Origin: SIG299 sp051880375
Lineage (GTDB): Bacteria > Bacillota > Clostridia > Lachnospirales > Lachnospiraceae
Reading direction: 5' to 3'
NCBI GenBank assembly: GCA_051880375.1
Contig: JBJENV010000003.1
Location: forward strand, 1 to 64,000
DNA: 64,000 bases
The position numbers and the translations under genes are program-made. Below the pieces are notes generated by a model. That model searched no databases, had not been told where the DNA came from, and was given only the letters and a program-made list of their open reading frames with translations. Below are positions 1 through 8,313 of the stretch, one piece after another (position 1 is the first letter of the stretch; each line of letters opens with the position of its first letter).

Positions 1-51
1 AGCACTTGACTTTTAATCAAGTTGTCTCGGGTTCGAGTCCCGAGTGGCTCA
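1..51 (+). tRNA. tRNA-Lys (anticodon TTT), 3' part only
   Basis: Only the 3' part is in the window. An anticodon stem CTTGA/TCAAG (5-9 and 17-21) closes a seven-base loop whose central bases 12-14 read TTT, so it decodes Lys codons. A T arm TCGGG/CCCGA with loop TTCGAGT follows at 27-43, then the 3' acceptor strand at 44-50 and discriminator A51. CCA is not encoded. The 5' half lies before the window. Confidence 0.93.
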
Positions 52-67
52 CTTTGAAAATGTGTGG

Positions 68-116
68 AAAACAGCGGAATTCCTTGAAAAGTAAGGAGTT
101 CCGCTGTTTTCTCTTT
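68..116 (+). terminator. Intrinsic terminator downstream of tRNA-Lys
   Basis: AAACAGCGGAATTCCTT and AAGGAGTTCCGCTGTTT form a long stem with one mismatch around a short A-rich loop. The T-rich run TTTTCTCTTTTCT follows. It ends the tRNA transcript ahead of the deacetylase gene. Confidence 0.85.
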
Positions 117-221
117 TCTAAACGGACAATCTGTGCTACACTGATACTGGTGCGGAAAAAGAAATGAGAGAGAACACTTTCGTGGAAGAAAAAAGTATCA
201 TAACAGAATAGGAAGTTAAAC

Positions 222-1409
222 ATGAGTAAAATAGAAAAAACAATTTGGATTGTGATGCATATCGTGTGCATTTGTATTCTGGCATTCTGTGTCTGGAAGA
301 ATAAAGAACTGTTTCCGGAAACTATGGCAATGGCAGAAAAAAATATGACACAGGAAGAGTCCCGGCATACTGACGTAACTCCTCCATTGACAGAAACGCC
401 GGGCATTACAGCAGAACCCGTGCCCACGGAAGCCATAACGTCGACGCTGTATCCGGAACCTACGACGGAACCGGTACCGGACACTACACCGGAAGCAACG
501 CCTGCTGTGACACCGGTAATTACCCCGCCGCCCGAGCCGGAAGAAAATGCGGACCCTGTGAAGGATAAAATGGGGGATGATTTGGTGACGGAGCTGCCGA
601 CACCGGAAGCAACGCCGACGCCGGAAGCAACGCCGGAGCCGGAGAAGGGGTTGTATACGGAGCTTCGGACAGAGATTGAGGAAAAAATCATGCAGGGAGT
701 CTATCAGGAGCTTGATAACAAACAGGAGGACTGGTGGTTTGTCAGAAAGAAAGAGCATGTGCCGTCGGGAAGCGGAGAAGCATTTGATATTTCCGCTTAT
801 GATGCTTATTATCTGAATAAAAATGTAGAAGATGGGGATAAGGTGATTTATCTTACCTTTGACTGTGGATATGAGAACGGCTTTACTCCGCAGATTTTAG
901 ATACGTTAGCGGCGCATCATGCACAGGCAATGTTTTTTGTTACAAAAGCGTTTATTGAAACCTGCCCGCAGTATGTCATCCGTATGAAGGAGGAAGGTCA
1001 TTTGGTCGGAAATCATACGTTAAATCATCCGGTCATGCCGACAAAGGATGAAACAACACTGATGAATGAAATCATCGGCTGCGCGGAACTGTTTTATGAA
1101 ACGACAGGCTATGAGATGGACCCGTTTCTTCGTCCGCCGACCGGTGCATACAGCAGGAGAACGCTGCAGCTAACGAAGGATCTTGGTTATACGACGATTT
1201 TCTGGAGCATTGCATATAAGGATTATGATATAAAAAATCAGCCGGGCAAGGAGTATGTAGTAGACCATTTTACGACCTATTATCACAATGGTGCCATTCC
1301 GCTGATACATAACATTTCACAGTCAAATACCGAGGCATTGGATGAGGTGTTAACGCTTCTGGAAGCGGCGGGATACCGGTTTGGTTCATTGATGGAGTTA
1401 CGGCAGTGA
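222..1409 (+). CDS. pdaA: Membrane-anchored peptidoglycan polysaccharide deacetylase, PdaA type
   Basis: Predicted NodB-family de-N-acetylase. Residues 8-25 form an uncleaved N-terminal membrane segment. About 100 residues rich in Pro, Thr and Glu (PTPEATP-type repeats) follow, and then the catalytic domain at about 205-390. The first motif is TFDCGYENG, which matches the PdaA variant TFDNGYENG rather than the common TFDDG; GNHTLNH supplies the metal-binding histidines, and RPPTGAYS and the LIHNIS region complete the active site. In Bacillus, PdaA acts on N-acetylmuramic acid on the route to muramic delta-lactam in spore cortex. The same role is an inference here, since similar proteins may act on vegetative wall. 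It is monocistronic, between the tRNA terminator and the talC promoter. Confidence 0.88.
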   Translation: MSKIEKTIWIVMHIVCICILAFCVWKNKELFPETMAMAEKNMTQEESRHTDVTPPLTETPGITAEPVPTEAITSTLYPEPTTEPVPDTTPEATPAVTPVITPPPEPEENADPVKDKMGDDLVTELPTPEATPTPEATPEPEKGLYTELRTEIEEKIMQGVYQELDNKQEDWWFVRKKEHVPSGSGEAFDISAYDAYYLNKNVEDGDKVIYLTFDCGYENGFTPQILDTLAAHHAQAMFFVTKAFIETCPQYVIRMKEEGHLVGNHTLNHPVMPTKDETTLMNEIIGCAELFYETTGYEMDPFLRPPTGAYSRRTLQLTKDLGYTTIFWSIAYKDYDIKNQPGKEYVVDHFTTYYHNGAIPLIHNISQSNTEALDEVLTLLEAAGYRFGSLMELRQ

Positions 1410-1479
1410 CAGTTTTCATCGGAGTAACGGAAGTTATCGCAATAACTGCGAAACGGACTGCAAATCCGCAAAGAAGTAC

Positions 1480-1508
1480 TGGAAATGCAGGACATTTTAG
1501 TTTATAAT
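1480..1508 (+). promoter_or_regulatory. Probable sigmaA promoter of the transaldolase gene
   Basis: A perfect -10 box TATAAT lies at 1503-1508, with a weak -35 box TGGAAA 17 bases upstream at 1480-1485. The leader to the start codon is about 50 bases and AT-rich. Confidence 0.5.
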
Positions 1509-1565
1509 ATAAGTGTAATTTGAATTAGTTTATCCAAAAATAAAAATAAACAGGAGGATATGCAA

Positions 1566-2219
1566 ATGAAGTTTTTTGTTGACACCGCAAATGTTGAAGA
1601 CATCCGCAAAGCAAATGATATGGGAGTCATTTGCGGAGTAACTACCAACCCTTCTTTGATTGCAAAGGAAGGAAGAGATTTTGTTGAGGTAATCAAGGAA
1701 ATTACAAGCATTGTGGACGGACCAATCAGCGGTGAGGTAAAGGCAACTACGGTAGATGCAGAGGGAATGATTGCAGAGGGCAGAGAAATTGCAAAGATTC
1801 ATCCGAACATGGTAGTCAAGATTCCGATGACGGTAGAAGGCTTAAAGGCAACAAAGGTTTTGGCTTCTGAGGGGATTAAGACAAACGTAACCTTAATTTT
1901 TTCCGCAAATCAGGCACTGCTTGCTGCAAGAGCAGGTGCTACCTATGTTTCTCCGTTCCTTGGCAGATTAGATGACATTTCGATGCCGGGTATTGATTTG
2001 ATTCGTACCATTGCAGAGATTTTTGATATTTATGGTCTGGAAACAGAGATTATTGCTGCAAGCGTAAGAAATCCGATTCACGTAACGGATTGCGCTCTGG
2101 CCGGTGCCGACATCGCTACGGTTCCTTACAGCGTAATTGAGCAGATGACAAAGCATCCTCTGACGGATCAGGGAATTGCAAAGTTCCAGAAGGACTATAA
2201 GGCAGTATTTGGCGAGTAA
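1566..2219 (+). CDS. Transaldolase / fructose-6-phosphate aldolase-like (TalC/FSA family)
   Basis: Small transaldolase-family (beta/alpha)8 barrel of 217 residues, typical of the TalC/MipB/FSA subfamily. The N-terminus MKFFVDTANVEDI and GVTTNPSLIAKEG are hallmark motifs, and VVKIPMT carries the Schiff-base lysine. ATG 1566 is chosen over 1560 because AGGAGG at 1552-1557 lies 8 bases upstream of it and only 2 from the other. It should interconvert sedoheptulose 7-phosphate/glyceraldehyde 3-phosphate and erythrose 4-phosphate/fructose 6-phosphate. Placement next to transketolase makes transaldolase activity more likely than free dihydroxyacetone aldol cleavage, but sequence alone cannot separate these. 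Confidence 0.9.
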   Translation: MKFFVDTANVEDIRKANDMGVICGVTTNPSLIAKEGRDFVEVIKEITSIVDGPISGEVKATTVDAEGMIAEGREIAKIHPNMVVKIPMTVEGLKATKVLASEGIKTNVTLIFSANQALLAARAGATYVSPFLGRLDDISMPGIDLIRTIAEIFDIYGLETEIIAASVRNPIHVTDCALAGADIATVPYSVIEQMTKHPLTDQGIAKFQKDYKAVFGE

Positions 2220-2259
2220 GCAGATGAATCCTGCGTAATCATAGAGCATAAATAAATCC

Positions 2260-2289
2260 GGCACGGAAACAACCGATGGATTCCGTGCG
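2260..2289 (+). other. Stem-loop directly upstream of the transketolase ribosome site
   Basis: GCACGGAA (2261-2268) and TTCCGTGC (2281-2288) form a perfect 8-bp stem with a 12-base loop. It ends 5 bases before GGAGGAG (2294-2300). No T-run follows, so it is not a terminator. An mRNA-processing or stability role is only a guess. Confidence 0.5.
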
Positions 2290-2305
2290 GAATGGAGGAG
2301 AATGA

Positions 2306-4288
2306 ATGAGTAATATTGATACGATGTCGGTAAATGCAATTCGTATTTTGGCAGCAGATGCGGTCCAGAAGGCAAAGTCTGGTCATCCGGGACTTCCGCT
2401 TGGCTGTGCTGCAGTTGCTTATGATATCTGGGCAAGGGAAATGAAGCACAATCCGGCAAATCCAGACTGGGCAGACCGAGACCGCTTCATTTTATCCGGC
2501 GGACACGGTTCCACGTTGTTATATTCCCTGCTGCATCTGTTTGGTTATGGTTTGACAAAGGAAGATTTGATGCAGTTTCGTCAGCTTGATTCCTTAACAC
2601 CGGGTCATCCGGAATACAGACATACAAAGGGTGTGGAAGCAACAACAGGCCCGCTTGGTGCAGGTATGGCAATGGCAGTCGGCATGGCAATGGCAGAGGC
2701 ACATCTTGCTGCGAAGTTCAATAAGGAAGGCTATCCGGTGGTAGACCATTATACCTACGTGCTCGGCGGTGACGGCTGTATGATGGAAGGTATTTCTTCC
2801 GAAGCCTTCTCTTTGGCCGGGACACTCGGTCTTAGTAAGCTGATTGTATTTTATGATTCCAATAAAATTTCCATCGAAGGAAATACCGATATCGCCTTTA
2901 CGGAGGATGTCAGAAAGCGTTTTGAAGCGTTTGGTTTCCAGACACTTTTAGTGGAAGACGGAAACAATCTGGATGAAATTCATGCGGCAGTTGTAGAAGC
3001 GAAGGCTGATACAACACGCCCGTCCTTAATTATTGTAAAAACTCAGATTGGTTACGGCTGTCCGGCAAAGCAGGGCAAGGCAAGTGCACACGGCGAACCT
3101 CTCGGAGAAGAAAATGTAGCTGCACTGAAGGAAAACCTGAAGTGGCCGTCCACAGAACCGTTCTTTGTTCCGGAGGAGGTCTATGCGAATTATAAAGCAA
3201 TTGCCACAGAAAAGGCAAAGGCAGAAGATGCATGGAATGCGATGTTTGCCGAATACTGTGCAAAATATCCGGAAATGAAAGAAGAATGGGACAAGGAATT
3301 TGATATGGACATTGCAAAGGGACTTATCGATGACGAAGAGTTCTGGAGCTATGAAGATAAGCCGGAAGCTACCAGAAACCTTTCCGGTATGGTACTCAAT
3401 CGCTTAAAGAACCATGTTCCGAACTTAATCGGCGGTGCGGCAGACCTTTCTCCTTCGACAAAGACTTACATGAAGGATATGGGAGATTACTCCAAGGAAA
3501 ACCGTCTTGGAAGAAATCTGCACTTTGGTGTCAGAGAGCTTGCTATGGCAGCAATCGGAAACGGTATGACGCTGCACGGAATGAGAGCGTTTGTTTCGAC
3601 TTTCTTCGTATTCAGCGATTATGTAAAGCCAATGGCAAGACTGTCGTCCTTAATGAGAATTCCGACGACCTATGTGCTTACGCATGACAGCATCGGTGTC
3701 GGAGAAGATGGTCCGACACATGAGCCGATTGAGCAGTTGGCAATGCTTCGTGCCATGCCGAATTTCCATGTATTCCGTCCGGCAGATGCAACCGAGACGA
3801 TTGCAGCATGGTACAGTGCCGTTACTTCAAAGGAAACACCGACTGCACTGGTACTGACAAGACAGAACCTGCCGCAGTTAGCAGGCTCCTCCAAGGAAGC
3901 TTTAAAGGGTGCTTATATTTTAGAGGACTCCGCAAAGGAAACACCGGATGCTATCATTATTGCTACAGGTTCCGAAGTATCGCTTGCAGTAAATGCAAGA
4001 GCGGAACTGCTTAAGGAAGGCATTGATGTAAGAGTTGTTTCCATGCCTTGTATGGATGTGTTTGAAGAACAGCCTGAAGAGTATAAGGAACAGATTCTTC
4101 CGAAGAACGTACGTGCCAGAGTTGCAGTGGAAGCACTCATTGATTTTGGATGGGGCAAGTATGTCGGACTGGACGGAAAGACGGTTACCATGACCGGCTT
4201 CGGAGCTTCTGCACCGGCAGCTACCTTATTTGAAAAATTCGGTTTTACAACAGAAAATGTTGTAAAAGCAGTAAAGTCTGTATTATAA
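2306..4288 (+). CDS. tkt: Transketolase
   Basis: Full-length transketolase (660 residues, the usual size), thiamine diphosphate and Mg dependent. N-terminal motif KSGHPGLPLG, then the TPP-binding region GGDGCMMEGISSEAF with the downstream Asn (DSNKISIEGNTD). The pyrimidine domain is at about 355-530, with FVSTFFVFSDY and GVGEDGPTHEPIEQLA, and a C-terminal domain follows. ATG 2306 follows GGAGGAG by 5 bases. It lies 86 bases after the transaldolase gene on the same strand and ends at a strong terminator, so the two likely form a non-oxidative pentose phosphate unit that would handle xylose or arabinose carbon. Confidence 0.97.
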   Translation: MSNIDTMSVNAIRILAADAVQKAKSGHPGLPLGCAAVAYDIWAREMKHNPANPDWADRDRFILSGGHGSTLLYSLLHLFGYGLTKEDLMQFRQLDSLTPGHPEYRHTKGVEATTGPLGAGMAMAVGMAMAEAHLAAKFNKEGYPVVDHYTYVLGGDGCMMEGISSEAFSLAGTLGLSKLIVFYDSNKISIEGNTDIAFTEDVRKRFEAFGFQTLLVEDGNNLDEIHAAVVEAKADTTRPSLIIVKTQIGYGCPAKQGKASAHGEPLGEENVAALKENLKWPSTEPFFVPEEVYANYKAIATEKAKAEDAWNAMFAEYCAKYPEMKEEWDKEFDMDIAKGLIDDEEFWSYEDKPEATRNLSGMVLNRLKNHVPNLIGGAADLSPSTKTYMKDMGDYSKENRLGRNLHFGVRELAMAAIGNGMTLHGMRAFVSTFFVFSDYVKPMARLSSLMRIPTTYVLTHDSIGVGEDGPTHEPIEQLAMLRAMPNFHVFRPADATETIAAWYSAVTSKETPTALVLTRQNLPQLAGSSKEALKGAYILEDSAKETPDAIIIATGSEVSLAVNARAELLKEGIDVRVVSMPCMDVFEEQPEEYKEQILPKNVRARVAVEALIDFGWGKYVGLDGKTVTMTGFGASAPAATLFEKFGFTTENVVKAVKSVL

Positions 4289-4307
4289 TAAGAATACGGA
4301 GCGTTCA

Positions 4308-4349
4308 CCGGGGCTTTGCGGCGCGAAACCGCAAAGCCCGTTTTTTTTC
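4308..4349 (+). terminator. Intrinsic terminator after tkt
   Basis: A GC-rich stem CGGGGCTTTGCGG / CCGCAAAGCCCG surrounds a short loop, and eight T residues follow at 4341-4348. Confidence 0.95.
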
Positions 4350-4405
4350 GGTAGAATGCTTTCAGAAAACTTTGTAAAGACAGATTCACAGAAAGGCAGC
4401 ATAAT

Positions 4406-5230
4406 ATGAAAAACGACTTATTTCAAATCGGACCATTGACCGTACACGGATACGGACTTATGATAGCCATCGGTGTGCTTGCGGCATATCTTACAGCAGA
4501 ATTCAGAGCAAAGAAGAGAGGACTTGATCCGGATAAAATATTTGACCTTGCCATCTGGTGCGTGGTCGGAGGCGTGCTTGGTGCGAAACTTTTATATCTC
4601 ATTGTAGAAATCCGCTCCATAATAGCAAATCCGAAGCAGCTTTTAAACATTATGGATGGTTTTGTTGTGTACGGCGGAATCATAGGGGGAATTTTCAGCG
4701 GATATCTGTTCTGCAGAAAAAATCATGTCAGCTTTTTGGAGCATTTTGATCTGGTAATGCCGTCGATTGCACTGGCGCAGGGCTTCGGACGAATTGGCTG
4801 TCTGCTTGCGGGATGCTGCTACGGAAGAGAAACCGATAGTGCATTTCATATCGTGTTTCACAACTCGGCGTATGCACCAAACAATGTGCAGCTGATACCG
4901 ACACAGATTATCATGAGTGTGTTGAATTTTGCACACTTCTTCCTGCTTCTTTTTGTGGCTAAACGCGTGAAGGCGAAGGGACAGGTGGCAGCAGTTTATC
5001 TGATGTGCTACAGCGTCGGACGTTTCTTTTTAGAGTATTTAAGGAATGATCCGAGAGGAAGTGTCAGTCTGTTTTCTACGTCACAGTTTATTTCGCTGTT
5101 TATTCTGGCAGCAGGTATTGCATTATTCTTTCTTTGCGGCAGTCTGGAAAAGAAGAAGCAGCGGGCAGGCAATGCAGAACAGAAGAAACCGGAGCAGGTG
5201 AAAAACGAGGAAGAAGACGGGGAGGTTTAA
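4406..5230 (+). CDS. lgt: Prolipoprotein diacylglyceryl transferase family (Lgt)
   Basis: Multipass membrane enzyme of 274 residues expected to transfer diacylglycerol from phosphatidylglycerol to the lipobox cysteine of prolipoproteins. N-terminal FQIGPLTVHGYGLMIAIG is typical. VVYGGIIGG and GRIGCLLAGCCYG correspond to the Lgt signature, in the Cys-rich form seen in many clostridial homologues instead of GRxGNFxN. About seven hydrophobic segments are visible. The last 30 residues are a highly charged Lys/Glu tail. It is first in an apparent operon with a two-component system. Several lipoproteins in this window (cyclophilin, GH43-like, DUF4358-like) are potential substrates. The genome may hold a second lgt, so housekeeping status is not assured. 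Confidence 0.88.
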   Translation: MKNDLFQIGPLTVHGYGLMIAIGVLAAYLTAEFRAKKRGLDPDKIFDLAIWCVVGGVLGAKLLYLIVEIRSIIANPKQLLNIMDGFVVYGGIIGGIFSGYLFCRKNHVSFLEHFDLVMPSIALAQGFGRIGCLLAGCCYGRETDSAFHIVFHNSAYAPNNVQLIPTQIIMSVLNFAHFFLLLFVAKRVKAKGQVAAVYLMCYSVGRFFLEYLRNDPRGSVSLFSTSQFISLFILAAGIALFFLCGSLEKKKQRAGNAEQKKPEQVKNEEEDGEV

Positions 5231-5237
5231 TCAGTAG

Positions 5238-5921
5238 ATGGCAAAGATTTTGATTGTAGAGGATGAAGCAAAAATTGCCCGCTTTTTAGAGCTGGAATTA
5301 AAGCACGAGGGCTATGACGTGGATTTTGCAGGTGATGGCAGGACAGGTTATGAAAAGGCGCTCGGAAAGGATATTGACCTGGTACTTTTAGATGTTATGC
5401 TTCCGGGGCTTTCGGGCATGGAGGTGTGCCGAAGAGTGCGTATGGAGTCGCAGGTACCGATTATTATGCTGACGGCGAAGGATGATGTGACGGATAAGGT
5501 TGCCGGTCTTGATATGGGTGCCGACGATTACATGACGAAGCCGTTTGCCATTGAGGAACTGCTTGCAAGAATTCGTGTAACGCTTGGAAGACACAGCAGC
5601 AAGCACAACGAGAGCCGTTCGGAAGAGCTGGTTTATGGAAAGCTCCGATTAAATACATCGGCACATACCGTGACGTATGGAGAGGAAGAATTATCGTTAA
5701 CCAAAAAGGAATATGATTTGCTGGAATGCTTAATCCGCAATCAGGACATTGCGCTCTCCAGAGAGCAGCTGTTAAATCAGGTATGGGATTACGAATACAT
5801 GGGCGATACGAATGTTGTGGATGTCTATATCCGTTATCTGCGTCAGAAGATTGATGACCGCTTCGGTATCCACATGATTGAAACTGTACGAGGTGTGGGA
5901 TATGTCATCCGTAGTCTCTAA
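5238..5921 (+). CDS. OmpR/PhoB-family response regulator
   Basis: Receiver domain at about 1-120: acidic pair EDE near residue 8, phospho-acceptor Asp in LVLLDVMLPG, Thr in IMLTAKD and Lys in MTKPF. A winged-helix DNA-binding domain follows at about 130-225, with the usual LSREQLLNQVWDYEY and TNVVDVYIRYLRQKID, ending GVGYVIR. Length 227 is standard. It starts 7 bases after lgt and overlaps the kinase gene, so the pair is co-transcribed. Target genes cannot be read from the sequence. Confidence 0.95.
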   Translation: MAKILIVEDEAKIARFLELELKHEGYDVDFAGDGRTGYEKALGKDIDLVLLDVMLPGLSGMEVCRRVRMESQVPIIMLTAKDDVTDKVAGLDMGADDYMTKPFAIEELLARIRVTLGRHSSKHNESRSEELVYGKLRLNTSAHTVTYGEEELSLTKKEYDLLECLIRNQDIALSREQLLNQVWDYEYMGDTNVVDVYIRYLRQKIDDRFGIHMIETVRGVGYVIRSL

Positions 5922-7362
5922 AATTCGAAAGTGGCAGAAGGAGTTTACCGAAAAGTTCCGGCTCTCTCTTTCCGTGAGAATTTCCCTGAACTATCTGCGT
6001 TTTTTATTGATTAATGGTCTTTTGTTTTTCGGTATTCTGATTTTTTTGTATTTAAGCGGGGATTTCAGAGAAATGAGACAGACGGTTGACCAGATGATTG
6101 TCCGCATGGAAGCCGGCTCCGCAGCATTTGCTTCGTATATTACGGAAGAACGGCCGAAGGATATCTGTGTACAATTAGCCGTACCGAATATAGAATCGGG
6201 CGAACATCAGGAAACAGCTGAAATCAGCTTATATTCCAATACGAGGGAGGAGCTTTGGGCTTATTCTTACGCTTTTGATTATTGCTATTTGAAAAGGCAG
6301 AATGGGGAGTGGAAGTTTTTTATTAAAGAAACAGAATCTGTTTTCTATGACCGGACGGAGTATACCGCATATTTTTACTATGATTTGTCGGCAACGATGG
6401 AGAAGCTGACGGTATTTCTTCTGCAGGCGGGACTGGTGTATCTGTTTTTGATGCTGTTTGTTCTGGTAGAGAGCAGGCAGGATAACAAACGAATCTTTCA
6501 GCCGGTTCGTGAATTGACCGAAACAGCCAGAACGCTGACGGTCAACAACCTTCACAGTGAGAGACTCCCGATTCACGGCACCACGACGGAGCTGCGTGAT
6601 CTGGCGGAGGTATTCAATGAAATGTTAGACCGTCTGGAGCTTTCTTATGAAAGCCAGAAGCAGTTTGTTTCCAATGCATCTCATGAACTCAGAACCCCGA
6701 TAGCGGTCATTCAGGGGTATATCGGAATGCTGGCGCGCTGGGGCGCACAGGACCCGGATATTTTAAACGAGGCAATCGATGCCATCGGAAGCGAATCCAA
6801 GGCTATGCAGGAGCTTGTGGAAAAACTGCTGTTCTTATCACGCCATGACAAAAAGACCTTGAAGCTGCAAAAGCAGTTGTTTTCTATGGGTGAAGTTGTA
6901 GAAGACATGGTAAAGGAAACACGTATGGTAACGACAGAACGCGTGGTGAAAGCGCAGGTCATCCAGAATGTTAAGGTTTATGGTGACCCGCAGTCCTTGA
7001 AGCAGGCGGTGCGTATTTTTATTGATAATGCGATCAAGTATTCCAATCAGGGAGATACGATTACGATTGCGTGCGAAGACCGGTATGGGGACTGTGTCAT
7101 TACCGTAGCAGATACGGGAATCGGGATGAAGAAAGAAGACGTCAACCACATGTTTGACCGCTTCTTCCGGTCGGATGATGTCAGAGACAGAAAAATTGAA
7201 GGGCATGGTCTGGGACTTTCGATTGCAAGGCTGATTATTCTGGCACATGCCGGAACAATTAAGGTGCGTACGCAGTATACGAAGGGGACCAGCATTACCA
7301 TCATTTTGCCAAAGCAGCGTTATCTGCCGGAGGAGGTAAGAAAGGAAGGAGCCAAAGCATGA
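5902..7362 (+). CDS. Membrane sensor histidine kinase
   Basis: Cognate kinase of the preceding regulator. The N-terminus has one membrane segment (about 27-48), an extracytoplasmic region of roughly 120 residues, a second membrane segment (about 173-195), HAMP (about 200-255), and HisKA with SNASHELRTPI containing the phospho-accepting His. The ATPase domain has N (FIDNAIKYS), DTGIGM, F box and GHGLGLSIA. ATG 5902 is preferred to the upstream TTG at 5878 because ATG in a coupled 20-base overlap with the regulator stop is the usual arrangement; either is possible. The architecture resembles the ArlS/CssS type; the stimulus is unknown. Confidence 0.93.
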   Translation: MSSVVSKIRKWQKEFTEKFRLSLSVRISLNYLRFLLINGLLFFGILIFLYLSGDFREMRQTVDQMIVRMEAGSAAFASYITEERPKDICVQLAVPNIESGEHQETAEISLYSNTREELWAYSYAFDYCYLKRQNGEWKFFIKETESVFYDRTEYTAYFYYDLSATMEKLTVFLLQAGLVYLFLMLFVLVESRQDNKRIFQPVRELTETARTLTVNNLHSERLPIHGTTTELRDLAEVFNEMLDRLELSYESQKQFVSNASHELRTPIAVIQGYIGMLARWGAQDPDILNEAIDAIGSESKAMQELVEKLLFLSRHDKKTLKLQKQLFSMGEVVEDMVKETRMVTTERVVKAQVIQNVKVYGDPQSLKQAVRIFIDNAIKYSNQGDTITIACEDRYGDCVITVADTGIGMKKEDVNHMFDRFFRSDDVRDRKIEGHGLGLSIARLIILAHAGTIKVRTQYTKGTSITIILPKQRYLPEEVRKEGAKA

Positions 7363-8243
7363 GCTGCAGACAGTGTCCGAGAAACTGCGGTGTGTTAAGA
7401 GAAAACGGAGCGTTCGGATATTGTGGTGTGCCGACACAGCCGAAAATTGCAAGAGCGGCACTTCATTTCTGGGAGGAGCCCTGTATCTCGGGGGAGGAAG
7501 GCTCCGGCACAGTGTTTTTCTCCGGATGCAATCTGCAGTGCGTGTATTGTCAGAACAGAAGTATTGCACAGGGCAGAAGCGGCAAGGTCGTGAGTGTTCC
7601 GAAGCTTTCGGAGATTTTTCTAAAGCTTCAGGAGCAGGGGGCGAATAACATTAATCTGGTTACGCCGTCGCACTATTATCCTCAGATTAAAGAAGCCCTT
7701 TCTTATACAAGGGGGAAGCTTAAGATTCCGGTAATCTCTAACACTTCTTCGTATGAGTCGGTGGAGGAGCTTCGTGAAATGGAAGGAGAAATCAGTATTT
7801 TTCTTGCGGATTACAAGTATGAGAGTTCGGAGCTTGCAGGGCGCTATTCTCATGCGGCGGATTATCCGGCTGTTGCGAAGAAAGCGCTGGCGGAAATGTA
7901 TCGGCAGGTAGGAGAACCGGAATTTGATGAACGCGGAATGATGAAACGCGGAATGATTGTAAGGCATTTACTTCTTCCGGGCTGTCTAAAGGATTCGAAA
8001 GCAGCAGTCCGTTATTTATATGAAACCTTTGGGGATTCGGTATACTTAAGCATTATGAACCAGTATACACCGCTTCCGCATGTGGCGGCATATCCGGAGC
8101 TAAACAGAAAAATTACAGAGGAAGAGTATGACGAGCTGATTGACTTTGCATTGGAGCTTGGTGTCGAGAATGCCTTTGTGCAGGAGGGCGAAACGGCAGA
8201 GGAAAGCTTTATTCCGGAATTTGACGGCGAAGGAGTGGAATAA
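7359..8243 (+). CDS. Radical SAM protein, PflX-like (COG1313 type)
   Basis: 294-residue radical SAM enzyme. The iron-sulfur binding motif is CNLQCVYC (Cys57, 61, 64), preceded by a Cys-rich N-terminus (CRQCPRNC...YCG) typical of the PflX/COG1313 group. Later GANNINLVTPSHY and SIMNQYTPLP are also group-typical. Related proteins are often annotated as pyruvate formate-lyase activating-like, but no activase substrate gene is nearby and the true target is unknown. The start overlaps the kinase stop by four bases (ATGA), so it is the last gene of the lgt operon. Why a radical SAM enzyme is tied to a two-component system is unclear. Confidence 0.85.
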   Translation: MSCRQCPRNCGVLRENGAFGYCGVPTQPKIARAALHFWEEPCISGEEGSGTVFFSGCNLQCVYCQNRSIAQGRSGKVVSVPKLSEIFLKLQEQGANNINLVTPSHYYPQIKEALSYTRGKLKIPVISNTSSYESVEELREMEGEISIFLADYKYESSELAGRYSHAADYPAVAKKALAEMYRQVGEPEFDERGMMKRGMIVRHLLLPGCLKDSKAAVRYLYETFGDSVYLSIMNQYTPLPHVAAYPELNRKITEEEYDELIDFALELGVENAFVQEGETAEESFIPEFDGEGVE

Positions 8244-8287
8244 CGCCGGTCTTTCCATTTCAAAAAGGGAAGGCCGGCGTTATTTTT
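8240..8287. terminator. Terminator between convergent radical-SAM gene and aroA
   Basis: AACGCCGGTCTTTCC and GGAAGGCCGGCGTT pair with minor interruption, and ATTTTTC follows on the plus strand. It overlaps the stop codon of the radical SAM gene. It mainly serves the plus strand; aroA ends about 27 bases further on. Confidence 0.8.
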
Positions 8288-8313
8288 CATATGTTCAATT
8301 TTTGTACCAACAT

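Noticed and set aside
17..691. 224-residue minus-strand frame rich in Gly/Val/Ser
   Set aside because: It is the antisense of the PdaA Pro/Thr linker and has no ribosome site or family motif.
1425..1452. Hairpin AGTTAT/ATAACT as pdaA terminator
   Set aside because: The stem is short and no T-run follows.
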